Assembly (NCBI RefSeq): GCF_026914265.1
Contig: NC_069123.1
Span: forward strand, 48,554,949-48,618,948
Source: Mya arenaria
Taxonomy: Eukaryota > Mollusca > Bivalvia > Myida > Myidae
DNA: 64,000 nucleotides
Direction: 5' to 3'
Positions 47,128 through 62,100 of the stretch are shown here, in pieces (the stretch's first letter is position 1; each line of letters begins with the position of its first letter). Below the pieces are notes generated by a model. That model was given only the letters and a program-made list of their open reading frames with translations. It was not told the DNA's origin and ran no database searches. The position numbers and the translations under genes were made by a program.

Positions 47128-50100
47128 GCTCCATGCCGAAAGGCCATGGAGCTTATGCTCGTCACAGATTGTACGTCGTGTGAGGCGTGCGTGCGTGCAG
47201 TGCGTGCGTAAACTTTTACTTTAAACGACATCTCCTCTGACTTGATAGGCGGATTTTGACCAAAACTTCACAGGAAGTTCTCTGCGTGGTCCTTACCAAA
47301 ATTGCTCAAATGTTCCGTCCATTGCACAATATGGCCGCCACCAGAGCCTAAAAATAGCAAATCTTTAAACGACATCCTCCTCTGAAACGGTTCGCAGATT
47401 GATGAAACTTGACAGTAATGTTTCCTTGGGTGGTCCTTTATTAAAATTGCTCAAATGGTCTGGTCCATGCACAAATATGCCGCACAGCTAAAAATAGCAA
47501 AAATTTTTTTTAAACGAATCTCCTCTGAAACGGATAGGCAGATTTTGACAAAACTTCACAGGAATGTTCTTTGGTGGTTCCTTTACCAAAATTGCTTTCA
47601 AATGTTCCGGGCCATTGCACAATTGGCCGCCAGAAGCTAAAAATAGCAAAATCTTTAAACGAAATCTCCTCTGAAAACGGTTCGGCAGATTTTGATGAAA
47701 CTGACAGTAATGTTCCTGGGTGTCCTTTATTAAAATTGCTCAAAGGTTCTGGTCCATGCACAATATGGCCGCCCCAGCTAAAAATAGCAAAATCTTTAAA
47801 CGACATTATCTCTGAAACGGATAGGCAGATTTGACAAACTTCACAGGAATGTTACTTTGGTGGTCCTTTACCAAAATGCTCAAATGGTTTCCGGTCCATT
47901 GCAACAATATGGCCGCCAGAGCTAAAAATAGCAAATCTTTTAAACGACATCTCATCTGAAACGGTTCGGGCAGATTTGATGAACTTGACAGTAATGTTGC
48001 CTTGGGTGGTCCTTTATTTAGAATTGCGCAAAAGGTTATGGTCCATTGCCACAATAGGCCGCCACAGCTAAAAAAAATAGCCAAAATCTTTAAACGGACA
48101 CTCTCTGAAACGGATAGGCAAATTTGACAAAACTTCACAGAATGTGCCTTTGGTGGTAACTTACCAAAATTGTCAAATGGTTCCGGTTCCATTGCACAAT
48201 ATGGCGCCAGAGCTAAAAATAGCAAATCTCTTAAACGACATCTCCTCTGGAACGTTCGGCAGATTTGATGAACTTGACAGTAATGTTCCTTGGCGGGCCG
48301 GTCCTTTATTAAAATGCGTCAAAATGGTTCTGGTCCATTGCACAATATGGCCGCTCACAGTTAAAAATAGCAAATCTTTAAACGAACATTTCTCTGAAAA
48401 ACGGATAGGCAGATTTTGACAAACTTCACAGGAATGTTACTTTGGTGCGCCTGTACCAAAATTGCTCAAATGGTTCGGTCCATTGCACAATATGGCCGCC
48501 CAGAGATAAAAATAGCAAAATCTTTAAACGACATCCTCCTCTGAAAACGGTTCGCAGATTTTGATGTGAAATTGACAGTAATGTTCCTGGGTGGTCTCTA
48601 ATTTAAAATGCGCAAATGGTTCTGGTCCATTGCACAATTGGCGCCACAGCTCAAAAAATAGCCAAAATCTTTAAAACGGCCATCTCCTCTGGAAACGGAT
48701 AGCAGATTTTTGACAAAACTTCACAGGATGTTCCTTTGGTGTTGGTCCTTTACCATAAAATTGCTCAAATCGGTTCCGGTACCATTGCCACAAGATGCCG
48801 CCAGAGCTAAAAATAGCACAACTTTTTTTTTAAACGACATTTCCTCGAAATGGTCGGCAGATTTGATGAAATTGGATCAGTAATGTTCCCTTGGGTGGTT
48901 CCTTTATTAAAATTGCCTCAAATGGTTCTGGTCCCATTGCACAATATGGCCGACCACAGCTAAAAAATAGCAAAATCTTTAAAACGACATCTCCTACTGA
49001 AACGGAAGGCAGATTTTGAGAAAAACTTGACAGAATTGTTCCTGGGTGGTCCTAACCAAAATTGTCAAATGGTTCGGTCCGCTGCACAACATGGCTGCCA
49101 GGGCAAAAAAATAGAAACCTTTTTAAAGAACATCTTCTCAGAAACCGATGATTCAGATGTTGATGAAATTTAACAGAAATGTTCATTGGATAGGTCCTTT
49201 ATCAAAATTGCTTCATTGGTTTCGGTCCACTGCACAAGATGGGCCCCCAGAGGTAAAAATAGAAAAACCTTTAAACGACTTATTCCTCAGAAACGATGAT
49301 GATCGGTATGCAATGAAGAACTTGACAGAAATGCTACTGGGTTAGTCCTTAACCAAAATAGCCCAAAACAGTTCTGGTCTGCTGCACAACATGTGCACCA
49401 AAGCGAAGAATAGAAAAAACGTTAAAACTACATCTTCTTCAGAAAAAACGATATCAGATTTGAATGAAAAACTTTACATAAATGTTCATCGGGATGCCTT
49501 TAACCAAAAAATTGCCCAAATGGTTCCGGTCCGCCTGCACAACATTGGCTGCGAGAAGTTAAAAATAGAAAAACCTTAAGGACCTTCTCGGTCGCAGTCC
49601 TTCACGAAAACATTTTAACCTACTAGCCAGTGGACTAGCTTATAATGGCATATTTTACTAGTCCGAATGACATCTAGAGTAGTCCGACTATTTTGCCACA
49701 TTATAAAAACTGTATGCTGAGGTAAATACTATTTCAATTAGCAGCTTGCAGTGAGTAAAACATTCTTTATTAGGATGCTCATGCAGTGCATAGGGCGTGA
49801 CATCCTTTCTGTTGGAATAGGCTCCTTGTTTTTCAGAAACCTATGGGCTACTATGTAAAAACAAAAGGCATCTTGCTTGAATAGACTGTAATAATATTCA
49901 ACATGCGTTAGAAAAGAAATGCCAATGCTTTAAAGTAGCTTTGATTACATTTTACTACTGAATTTCCTCCCTTTAATAGAAAAAAAATTAATGTCTAATG
50001 TTTCAACGTTAAGCCATCTTTAAATAATTTTTAAACAAATAATAATTTATGACGAAAACATATAAGCAAAAGTTCACAAAAAGACAATTTAAAAACCTTA

Positions 50101-50677
50101 CATTTTATACATAGGAAAGTATATTAGACCTGAACATTAATTTTCGTTTAAGTGACTTCTGAAGTTTCTGAAAACAGCTTATTTTTTAGTAATTAAATGG
50201 CCGAAAAGTGTAAGTTGAAACACCAAGTCGATTCTATCTCGTCAGTTTCTGTTCAAGGTTAGATATTTGCTTCATAATCTATTCAAGATTAAATGTTAAA
50301 CGAGGATCAGATTTTGATGAAACTTGACAGAAAATGTTCTTGGGTGGTCATTAACCCACAAATTTGTTAAATGGTTCCAGTCCACGGCACCACCATGGCT
50401 GCAGCGCTAAAAAATTTAAAAAAAACTTTATACGACTTGTCGCGAAAACCGATGACATTTTTTTGCGATAAAACTTGGGACAGAAATGTTTGTTTGGTGA
50501 TCCTTTACTCAAATTGCCCAAATCATTTCGGTTCACTTGCACAAACAAGGGAGCAGAGCTATAAAGTAAAAAATTTTTTTAAATAACTTCTCCTCAAAAT
50601 TGATGATTGTATTTCTATGAAAACCCTGCGAAAATGTTCTTTAGGTGGTCTTTGCTTGAACCTTTTGGCACTGGAGC
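47128..50677. mobile_element. Copy B of the 145 bp tandem-core element
   Basis: Counterpart of 23508-27006. The higher-order array has the same number of units and the same order of 'gttcct'/'gttact' variants as copy A, with noise on top. Confidence 0.7.
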
Positions 50678-51849
50678 ACAGGGGCACTGAGTGCATCTTG
50701 TTCTAAAAACAATACCTTACATTTATTGTTAAACCGCAATTTCTCCGTGTTTTCCAACTGGAATATACCTGTGTAATACTGCTTCTTCCATTACTTTCTA
50801 CCAAAACACATTTTATTACAATTTCGGTTTTTTATATAAAATTGGCTATGGGAAGCGATCTATGCTTCTCAGTGACATTCTTGTTTTGTTTGTTTTTAAT
50901 TAAAAAAAAAATGAATAATTTTCCGTGTGAAAATTACAGAAAAAATAATTACATACATAGTGTACCATTGATTGCCAACTGGTCTTGTAACACTTGTCAG
51001 AGGCAGCAATTAAAAAACCATGTCAAAAACATAGAACAGTTCATGCAAAATGCATGTCAGGCAAGGGTTTGGTTTACGGAGAAAGTACGGTGGCTATGCT
51101 AATATTACTGCTTAAAATCAAGCACCTAATTTTGATGAAAAATATGAACAGATGAGGGACCGGTAATGACTCTATTGAGCTCTTGTTATAAATAAAATGT
51201 TCCAGCCCGCATGTTTGATGATAAGGGGAAGTGAGTGATTAATTAAAGCAGGCCTTGAATGCATAATAAATTAATATTTTCTCTTACCCTACACTTATGT
51301 AGGATTTAAAAACGCAAGTATTTGAATTTCTCCTCCGGCTTCAAAAATGCGTGAGGAGTGAATGATTTTACCATGATTTTTTAGTTAAGCTAATATCTAA
51401 TCTGCCGTAAATTTTCAGGCCACGGCTTCATGCCTACAGTTTGATTGTCAGTCTTCATGAATAAAAACCGTGGGAAAATCCACAAAATCTGCAATGCAGA
51501 CCGAGGAACAGTCTTCCGATTCCTCGGATGATCTTGAGCATGAGATGGGAAGTGTTAACTGGAAGCAAGTTTGTATAGCGCTTCGTCACAATCACTTCTG
51601 AGATGACTGACCGCTGGTAAATAAACTCATTATTGTGTGTAAGATTGTGTTAAGATTGAATTCAGTTTGTCAAGTGAAAATGTGAATACAAAGGGAAGGA
51701 ACTTTGATCTAAAAACAGAAAGCTTTTCTATTTTGGTGCCAAAGTTATAAATTAACAAAATGTAGTATGTAAGAAGCACATGTTATTAGTTTTTAAACAT
51801 ATGTATGTTACAACGATGTGAAACAAGTTATTACAACATTATATATTCA

Positions 51850-52030
51850 GCTCTCGTGTCCTGATTTTCGCAAGAGTTGTGTGTCTTGTGTTGCGGGGGA
51901 ACCCAGAGAAAAACCCACTTTTCCAGCTTGGTGACCCACGAACCAAACTCATGTGCCCGAAGCTGGGAATTGAACCAGGGTCGCCTAGGTGAGAACGAGG
52001 CGCCTAACCACTGCGACTAACCGGACAACC
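51850..52030 (-). mobile_element. Copy B of the tRNA-derived SINE
   Basis: Counterpart of 28160-28339. The B box reads 'gggaattgaacc' on the plus strand where copy A has 'gggaatcgaacc'. Confidence 0.65.
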
Positions 52031-52880
52031 ACATGATATTGATGTCATATTACTGTTCAAAAGTCAGCCTACAACTTGGCTTTGAAGTAGACATAATAAG
52101 ACTTGTAGATGACACATTAGTATGTCATTTTAGTGAATACATGTTGTTTATTACAGATTAAACACCCGTTATACAAAATCTCTCTTCATTTGGGTTTAAA
52201 AGACAAGTCTTAAACACATAAATACAAGTACACTCCGTGTCTGCAAAACTGTACCAACTTAATTATGCCCCAGGGCAGGCAAATAGAAGCACACGGTCTG
52301 TCCATCCCTTAGTCCATTAACATTTGTCTTGGTCGCAACTTTTCCTCTTTTTATTTGAAAATGACAGAATGATTTGATTTTATTCAAGTCACGTTGCAGT
52401 ATTTTGTGTTTCTGTTTTTTAGCATCTGGAGGCATTAACCATATAAACAGAGCCACTGGTTGTAAGAGGGGGTAGAAAATGACCTACTTGATGTGACACT
52501 GCCAGATGAACTTCCCGCCAAAGGCAGCTCACATGCTAGATGTTCATCACATATATGAAAAACATTTGTGACTTGGTGTGAATGTTTAAAACTCACTGAG
52601 TTGTTGTTTTTTTCATCAGCAAGGTCATAACACTTACCCAAAGCAAAGTGTGATTAGTTAATAGGCTCTGTACCTAGGAAAAAAGCAAATTCCAATGTAT
52701 AGGATATAAAAAATGATAAACAACGAAGAAAGATAAATGTAAACCATGCTACATGTAGGTCATATGGTGTGGTCCATATTGAGGACATTGGTATTAAGTT
52801 TTCTTTTCCCTCAGATTGGAAAGAAGTGTTGACTGTGATCGAACCAAAGTGATTTGTTGACTATTGTTGACTCGATGATA

Positions 52881-52888
52881 CTGTCATA
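52881..52888. other. Head-to-tail junction of the 23.3 kb unit
   Basis: Sequence up to 'gatactg' matches the unit end (29198 in copy A). From 'cataagcacc' it matches the unit start (5858). One extra T lies between. No long microhomology is present. Indel noise stops within about 150 bp of this point. Confidence 0.9.
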
Positions 52889-53114
52889 AGCACCAACTAT
52901 AAGTTCAAGGAAACATTCTTTTGCCGCAATAAAACAAACCGACCAACCAACTTATGGTGACTAATACCGTACCTTTGTTTGCAGGGGTATAGTAAGTTAT
53001 GAAGAAAGTTATGCATTTTCTTTTCAAAGAAATACTTCTAGCGACATTGACTGACAAACATTTACTATCAATCAAGGATACACCAGGTAAGTTCTGTTTT
53101 TCTTGATGGGGTAC

Positions 53115-56100
53115 TTTGCCCTCCATCTCTTGTACTTGGTGTCAGCCACAACAATACTGTCCTGCTCACCCGTCCCCTCATCTCCCTCCCCATCTATCTC
53201 CGGCTCATGTTCATCACTCTCCTCATTATCTGACACATCATTCTCATCACTGTCATCAACATTCTCATCTATTCTCTCTACATTCTGTTCAGAGTCCATT
53301 TTGTTGTCCAAATCCTCTGTATCAACACCATTTCCCGCGTCAGAGGTTATAAAACGAGGTATCTTCTCATCATTAACTCTAAAAATATATACACATATAA
53401 ATGTATTTAAAAGTAAACAAAACAAACTTACAATATTCTAACAAAATTGTAATCCTTACAAGAGTTTAATTCAAGTTATGTTCAACATGAAACACTTCTT
53501 TTGAAAGCTATTAATTATATCCTTTTAAGAATCAGACAAAATATTTAAAGGACACACAGATGCTCCATCTCGTAAAGCAGTTCATGGAATACATCCTAGG
53601 TAATTGAATGTTCATGTGTACATGTAAGGGTATGTAAAATATATGACTGTTATGGTAATCTTTGTTCCTGGCCTACTTACTGTAGGAAGAATGTGAGAGC
53701 CTGACAGAGGCACCTCTCTGGTACATTGTTGAGGGACATGAGAGCCCGGTACACAAGCGATACTTCACTCCTTCCCGCCAGACACTCAAATAACGCAGGC
53801 AAAACACTGAAATTTGCACACAGAATGAGATACATTTCATGGCAACATTCATGGATTACAAAGTGCTATCAGAGAATCAACAATTTAAAAAGTGAAGTAA
53901 CTAAAGATTTCCGTAGGATAAGGAAAAGGCATACAAAAAATGCCATACCAGTACATTGTGATGGTATTTTAAGTGGAAAAAGCATTTGTCACAATTTGAA
54001 ATAATGTAATTGCATATACATTTTTTTTACAAATAATCAAACCTTGATACTTTATGGTAACTTTACCTGATTGGAATAAAGTTATTTGCAATGAGTTGCT
54101 CCAATTCTTGGTTTGCCCAGAATTTCTTTTCTCCCAGAATCCTCTGCACCAGCTGGGTCATGTGATTACTCATCAACCAATGGTGATTCTCTGCTTTCTT
54201 AAGGTCCAAAACTAGTGACGAAAATGCTTTTTTGAACTGCTGGTAGTCCTGAAATGTAACACAGTTTTATATTCATGCAGCCAACTGTATAAAACTGGTT
54301 TAGAAATAATTATTTGATAAAAAATCCCCAATCAATACACAGTTTTGGCTAACCTGAACCAATCCAAAGATTGAAAACTTCACTTTAAACTTTAAAGACA
54401 GACATTTATCAAGCATGTAACCATTACAGTTGTGATTAAACGACCAACTTGTACTTACTGATGATTTGTTAATTGCCTTCTGGAACTTCTCAAGTAATTT
54501 GTCAGGATTCTTAGTCACATGCTCTTTCTGAGGCTAAACATTAAGTTGGACATTAAAATAACAAAGAAAATACAACAGAGAGAAATATTAAAGTGTTATA
54601 TTTTACTTAAAAATCATAAAATACATGTAATCCATTCTAAGTTTAATTAAAGCTATCACTGGATGTGATAAGTACTCCCAGCAAACCACATATTGTATTA
54701 AGAAGTTACTCTGGGAGTGATGTATGCTCCTTGAATGATCTATGTTAGTGGGAAGGTATCAATTAAGTTCATTGTAAAAAGAACTTAGACCTATAATATA
54801 CTGTGAAATCATTTATATTCGTTGGCATGAAATTTCGTGGTTTGCCGAAAAATTACAATTTCGTGGGTACTTGAATTCGTGGTTTTTCGTTTTTGAAAAA
54901 AAATATAATCGAATTGCGATTGTCCTAGATCGACTGCATTCCACGGGCTGGCCCGTGATTTCCGCTGTTTACGTCACTCGATTTATGACACTCGCTAAAG
55001 AGGTACGACATGCCAATTAGTGCGTATATCCATGTCAATTATCGATTTAATTGGAAATTAAGGTCATAAAAGAAGATGTACCCTGATCCTTAATACAAAT
55101 AGACGAAGCCATTGAATGCCAATTAAGAATTTTGCAAACTGTAAAAACACCGAGAAGGTCCGTATATTTGAGTAAACAATCCCTAAAGATAGCTGATGTT
55201 TACAAATTCAATTACTTTTGAATATCATCTCATTTCAATATTTATTTACACGTTTTGTTTATTATTAGTATATTGAACGCTTTGTTTTGTACATTGTCAC
55301 ATTGGGTGCTCAGTAACCTCTAATGTAATCGATTAATTATTTCATTAAAGAAATAAAATCGAGAACCGACACTCATCACTAACATTTTGTAAACCTGGAG
55401 ATTTTAATGAACAGCACATGTTAAGGCACGTGCTTTTGTCATTTATTTCATAAAAACACATTAAAATGATTTGGTTTATTATTTGTTAAAGGCTGATATG
55501 ATATATTAACAAAACAATGATAGTAAGATATACAGTTAGACGGATATTTACGATGTGTACTGCGGCCTCCATAACAAATAAACTAGAGTATGTACATAAC
55601 ATGGCAATTGAAAAGGGAATAAAGGTCAATATTTCGTGGGATCTTGAATTCGTGGATCATCCAACCCACGAAAACCACGAACATTAATGCCCCACGAACA
55701 TTAATGATTTCACAGTATGTGAAATAAGGCATTTTTAATACCATTGCACAATATGCAACTGAGTTGACTGTTACTGTAATTATGGGTCATGTATTGACTA
55801 TTTAGTACAATCTGGTGGGACAAGGTGATGTAGCTCCCACCACTAAATGGTGGGGGTATTACAACAGTGTGTGAATTCAGTAGTGAATATAAAACCCCTA
55901 AAGTTGCCATCTCTCCCAGCCCATTAATATAATGCTTATCAATCAGCATATAGGTTCACCTTTATGTTGGGTTCCCAGTGTAGGTGTGCCGGGACGGTGT
56001 GTGTGTCTGTATGTTCCCCGGCCCCAGTCTGTCCCAGCAGGCTGGCGAGGGTTGAGGGCTCACACTGGTACTGGTATACATACAGGGTCGTATGGCAGGG

Positions 56101-59100
56101 CACAAACAGGCGGTCTCCCACATGCACCAACTAAGGAAAAGAGCAAATGTGCATTCTTACATAGAAATGCTTTAATTAAGCAACTCAAAAAGTGTTATAT
56201 TACAGTAACTATAGATGTTCTATGCATTTGATTTATATTTTAGGTTAGATGTATATTTAATGGGTACATGCATTAACATATGCACAAGTTTGACTTGAAT
56301 AAAATACTGTTCAAATCTTACAATCAGCATATAATTCTTACTAGAATTTCTGAAAGTTACTCTGAGAAAATATGTATTATTTCACTAGAATTTTAATTCA
56401 ATAATTTTTAGCAGTTGATCACTTGAACCTGTTTTATTGAGCAAAGGTAACTGGGGCATTTATTTAACATCATAAAATGATGATAATGCACCTTTGGTTT
56501 ACACTGTGGTCTTTCTGCGAAAGGTTGGAAGGATTTCTGGAGTCCATACTTCATGTCAATGATGCATATACCATCTGAAATACATGTCAATTGTCAACAA
56601 TGCATATACCATCTGAAATACATGTCAATTGTCAACAATGCATATACCATCTGAAATACATGTCAATTGTCAATAATGCATATACCATCTGAAATACATG
56701 TCAATTGTCAACAATGCATATACCATCTGAAATACATGTCAATTGTCAACGATGCATATACCATCTGAAATACATGTCAATTGTCAACGATGCATATACC
56801 ATCTGAAATACATGTCAACGATGTACATTTCATCTGAAATACAACACACAGACGTACTTTATGTCAACGATGCATGTACTGTAAAGTCATATTTATTTGT
56901 CGGTAAAAATTTGTGTATTTTTTCGGAACATTTTTGTGACCATTTCAATATATGTTTTAACAAACATGAACAAAAATAGAAATTCTCACAGATTAAATTG
57001 TCAATGATATATACAAATCCCCTCTACAGAATGTGACAAATAGGTCTGCATTAAAATTTAACAAAAGCACCATGGAGTGAACATCAACATATTTGTCTGT
57101 TAATGTTTTTCAGTCACACAAGGGGCATTACTTAATGTCAAGGTTAAAGTTTGGGCAAGTCGCTGAGGATCCCTATGACTGTTGAATTGATATCCTTTGT
57201 CTGATTCAAACTAAGTAATGACCTTTACCACACTTGTTTCAAAAGAAATCCCAAGCTAGCTCTTCACATAAGCTACCTACACACAAATCAATGCTATTCA
57301 CTTTTCATCAATCCTTACATAATGCCTTGGGCAGAAACCGTTTTTTCCTAACAGTGACCTTGACCTAATCCCCCTCAAAAGCAAGCTTGCTCTCCACATA
57401 AGCAACCTACACATTAAGTTTATTCTCAATGTATTCATCAATCTTAAGGTTTGGGAGGAAACCATTTTTCTATTTTTAAGTAACAGTAACCTTGACTCCA
57501 TCCCTCTCAAAAGCAATCCCAAGCTAGTTCTACATATAAGCTACCTACACACAAATCAATCCTAACCTAATCCTAACCATGCTTCTATATGAAGTAGAAG
57601 TGACCTTGACTAGCTAGCTAGCTCACATATTTAAAGCTACCTACATACCAACTTTTATTGCTTACTTAGGTTATTGGGCTGAAACCATCTTTCTATATTT
57701 AGTCACAGTGACCATGACCCCGGCCCCTCAAAAGCAACATGAAGCTACCTACACACCAACTTTAATCACTATCCATCTATTCTTACTTAAGTAATTGAGC
57801 AGAAACATTTTTTTCTATTTCAAGTAACAGTGACCTTTGCCCAATCCCCATTACTATCCATCAATTGTTACTTCAGTTATTTGGAGGAAACCTTTTTTTT
57901 ATTTTTAGTAACAGTGACCTTGACCTTGACAATGGCCCCCTCAAAAGCATTCCCAAGCTAGTTCATTACATATGCGACTTTCCCACAAACTTTTATCACT
58001 ATAAAATGATTCTAATGGAATTTATGGTCAGAAACAATTTTCTATCTTAAGTACCACCAGTGACCTTGACTATGACCCCCTTAAAAGCAGACACAAGCTA
58101 TCTCTTTCCATAAGCTACCTACACGCAAACTTTCATAACTATCCATCAATTCTTCCTCAAGTTATTAAGCTGAAATAATTTTTCTGTTTTTAGTGATCTT
58201 GATCCTGACCACACACCCCTCAAAAGGCGACCAAAGCTAGCTCTTCCCATAAACCACATACACACCAACAATCATTATTATCCACACATCCATACATAAG
58301 TTGGACAAAACTCATTTATTTTTATTTTTGATAAACATTCAATCTAAGTCATGATCCCCGCAACCTCGAAAGCAATCCAAACCTAGCTCTTCACATAACA
58401 CAACAACCTTCATAAATGTCCATCAATGCTTGTCATTTTGCAGATATCAATTTTTGACGCCTGCCCGCCCAACAACATGCCCATTCTAATAGCCTGGTAT
58501 TGTTGAAAAACTGTTTAAAAGATAGACAGAAGGACAGACAACACCAAAACAATATCCACCTCCTGAAAGGCAGGGGATAACAAGGCTTTGCCATGAGCTA
58601 TGACTCTTTTCTATATTATAACAGACAAACTAACAATAAATTCAAATGTGTGATAAATCAACAACGTAATTTTCTCACTTACATTTCCCATCTTTCTGGA
58701 CGCCGGCAACAGCAATGTGAAAGTCATTTAAGGTTACCATGGCAACCTCCCCTTGGCAACCATGCACTGTGTGGGACAGACTGCCTTGAGTGATAGTTCC
58801 GACCCCCACTGAGACTGTAGTTAGCTGGCCGCCAGACCCTGAACACGAGGTATACATATCAGATATTGAACCAGTATGACAATATTAGAATTTAATATTA
58901 AAGTAATACATTCCCCTTTTCTTTTAAAGCGGCACTCTCACAGATAGAACGTTTAGACAGCTCTTTTATTTTTTGCCCTGGAACGAGCCAATTTTTGCGA
59001 AAATCCATGGAAAACAGTTATATAAGACTGTTAAAAAAAATAGGTTGCAGATTTTTAAATTTAAGTGCAAAAATTGATGTTTTTATGCATTTTTCATAAA

Positions 59101-62100
59101 CATTAATTTTCGAACGGAAATATGAAAATCTGCTAACTGATCTTTTGTCAGCGGTCTTATATCATTGGTTTGCAGATATTTACGCAAAAAAATGCTCTTT
59201 CCAAGACAAAAATAAACAAAGTTGTAAAAATGGTAAATCTGTGAGAGTGCAGCTATTTTAACGCAATATTATTGAGAAAAAAATGGTACACACAGAACAC
59301 CAACACTCAGCTGTTTTGTTCCAACAAGAGGCTTAACTCAACAATGATCAAATCATGGATTATGAACCTTGCTACACATTTACATATGGTCATTAGTAAC
59401 ATGTGTACACAGTTTCATATGATTTCAGATTTTCTGAAGGGTTTGAGGTATGAACGTTTTTGTATACTGCCACAGCAGACGACACCCAGGATAACAACAT
59501 TCTGATGACTAGGAGCATATAAATTACTATAAATCGAGCGCTTTGAACCTTCCTACAGATGTGCATATTGTCAGAAGTAACATTTGTACTAAGTTTCATA
59601 TAAATGTCATGAGCAGTCATTGAGTTATGACCAAACTTTCAAAGGGCATAATTCAACAATAAGTATTGCCCCTGGGCCTTGCTACACATGTGTGTTTTGT
59701 CAGAGGTTACATTTGTACAAAGTTTCATATATGAATATCAGTTTTTTAGTTACAGCCATAGTTTAAGTTTTTGCTTGCCGACGCAACAACAAAGCCATGA
59801 CAATACCATTACTTTTTTCATTAAAACCCCCCAGATAAACTAATAAAAAATGGTAATTTCAAGACGTTTATATTATATTTCAGAAGAAAGTTAAAAAAGA
59901 TTGAAATAAAACCAAGTAACCACATTCATCTTGTTTATAAATAGTGTCCCTTATGCCACAGCAAACAAGAGCTGTCACAGAGACAGCGCGCTCGACTATT
60001 CCGCCGCTTTTCAGTGTAAGGATTGAAAAGTTTTGGCGAAACATGCATGGATCACTGTTAGATTAGATTTCAATGCAATACATGATGTGCGGAGATATTA
60101 ACATAAATATGGTTACATGCAAAATTTTAACCAGAATTTTTAAGTGTAATAATAAAGGGCCATTATTTGCAAAACACAGTTATCTTACTTGATTATTCAA
60201 TTAGGTTGGGTGGTTGAATACCATTGTATAAAGTCTCAATGCAATACATCAAGTAGTTGCTGAGATATGATCCTTTGTGTGCTAACATGCAAGACCTTAA
60301 CCAGAATTTCTAAATCGCATAATAAAGGGGCAAAAATTATATAATATGAAAGATAGGGTTATCTTACTTGATTAAATAAGAAGGTTCAATGGTTGGGAGC
60401 CTGTGTGTAAAGTTTCAATGCAATACATGATGTATTTGCTAAAGCATTGACTTAAAAGTGGTTACATGCAAAACCTTAACCAGAATTTCTATGTTGAATA
60501 AAAAAGGGGCCATTATTTGAATTTAATGCAAACTAGAGTTATCTTACTTGGTTATTTAAGTAGATTGTATGGTTGAGTACCATTTTATAAAGTCTCAATG
60601 CAATTCATCCAGTAGTTGCTGAGATATTAACCTATGTGTGCTTACATGCAAAACCTTAACCAGAATTTCTGAGTCGAATAATAAAGGGCAATTATTTGCA
60701 TTAAATGCAAACTAGAGTTATCTAACTTGGTTAATTAAGTAGGTTGGATGGTTGAGTACCATTGTATCTAGTGTCAATGCAATACCTCAAGTAGTTGCTG
60801 AGATATTAACCTATGTGTGCTTGCACACAAAACCTTAACCAGAATTTCTAAGTCAAATAATAAAGGCCTATTATTTGCATTAAATGCAAACTAGAGTTAT
60901 CTAACTTGGTTAATTAAGTAGGTTGGATGGTTGAATACCATTGTATCAAGTCTAAATGCAATACCTCAAGTAGTTGCTGAGATATTAACCTATGTGTGCT
61001 TGCACGCAAAACCTGAACCAGAATTTCTAAGTCAAATAATAAAGGCCTATTATTTGCATTAAATGCAAACTTAAGTTATCTAACTTGGTTTATTGAGTAG
61101 GTTGGATTGTTGAGTACCATTGTATCAAGTCTCAATGCAATACCTCAAGTAGTTGCTGAGATATTAACCTATGTGTGCTTGCACGCAAAATCTTAACCAA
61201 GGGGTGACGCCAACGCAGACGCCTACGCTTGGGTGACCTTATTCTTCGAATAGTCGAGCAAATAAAATGATTCTCCTCTAAAAATTCTGTAATTTATATA
61301 TCAGTTTCTTACAAAGCAGAATTATGTCAGCAGAAGATTCTGAAACAGTGCAATCACAGGTTGAGAGGCTGACCCCAACTTTAGGTGGGGAAATCTTGGA
61401 CTCTGTGCATTCCCAGGAGTCATCAGTCTGGCTGTATACATACAGTGTCATGTTGCCCTATAACAATGGAGAAAATGAATATGTATCAGCATGAAAATAT
61501 GGTTTTAATCCAATAACAATATTTCATCACAGATTTACGAAGTGACTATATATCATTATGGCATTATCATTGCAAGGCTTTCGTGACTCTCACCTCATTC
61601 CCTGCAATATACATGACTGTAACCCTCCCCGCCAGCTGTGCAGCCTGGGCCCACAATATGGCATCTGTACCTGTGACTGGGCCAGGACTGGGCGGCTGTT
61701 TGAGGCCCGAGAGGGGACCTATAGCCCCAGAACTGTACAGTATCACTGCTTCCTCACTATCAACTACCATCAGCTCATGTATGGGCAGAGTAGACTACAA
61801 TGTTCATGATAGAGAAATATATCTTATTATTAATTGCAATAGTATGCAAATTCATAATGCATTAATGATGTATATGTACACAAAATTGTCGAACCAAATG
61901 ACATGATGAAACATTTCTCAAACAATATAACTAAACTAGACTTGTGATTTTTATATTGAACATAACACTAAACGAAATTAACAAAGCTTCACCTACATGT
62001 TTTTTCTTTGATTTTTCCCAATCATTTGTTGCTATGTCCCAAGTATGCACATCCTGTAAATTAATACAAAGTCATATTCCAAAATTTTCAGAATGCAGCC

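Larger units (their letters stand above)
43149..52482 (+). pseudogene. CEP20: CEP20 in copy B, frames disrupted
   Basis: All five exons are present in order: about 43149-43175, 45646-45840, 46406-46489, 51419-51548, 52423-52482. Indels shift the frame in several exons, and the exon 4 donor reads 'ggaagtg' where copy A has 'ggtaagtg'. As for NOL11 in this copy, the damage looks like base-calling noise. Confidence 0.75.
31698..52884. repeat. Copy B of the unit, indel-rich, starts mid-unit
   Basis: Collinear with 8358-29198 over its whole length, but single-base insertions and deletions occur every 10-25 bases in exons, introns and repeats alike. Length is 21,187 bp against 20,841 bp. Homopolymer runs appear where copy A has none (T run near 33127, C runs near 34191 and 35586). 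The pattern is that of unpolished long-read sequence, not of selection-shaped decay. Confidence 0.9.

Noticed and set aside
32279-52482. Second NOL11/CEP20 pair as true pseudogenes
   Set aside because: Indel density is the same in exons, introns and satellites, with homopolymer insertions; sequence error explains it better than decay.
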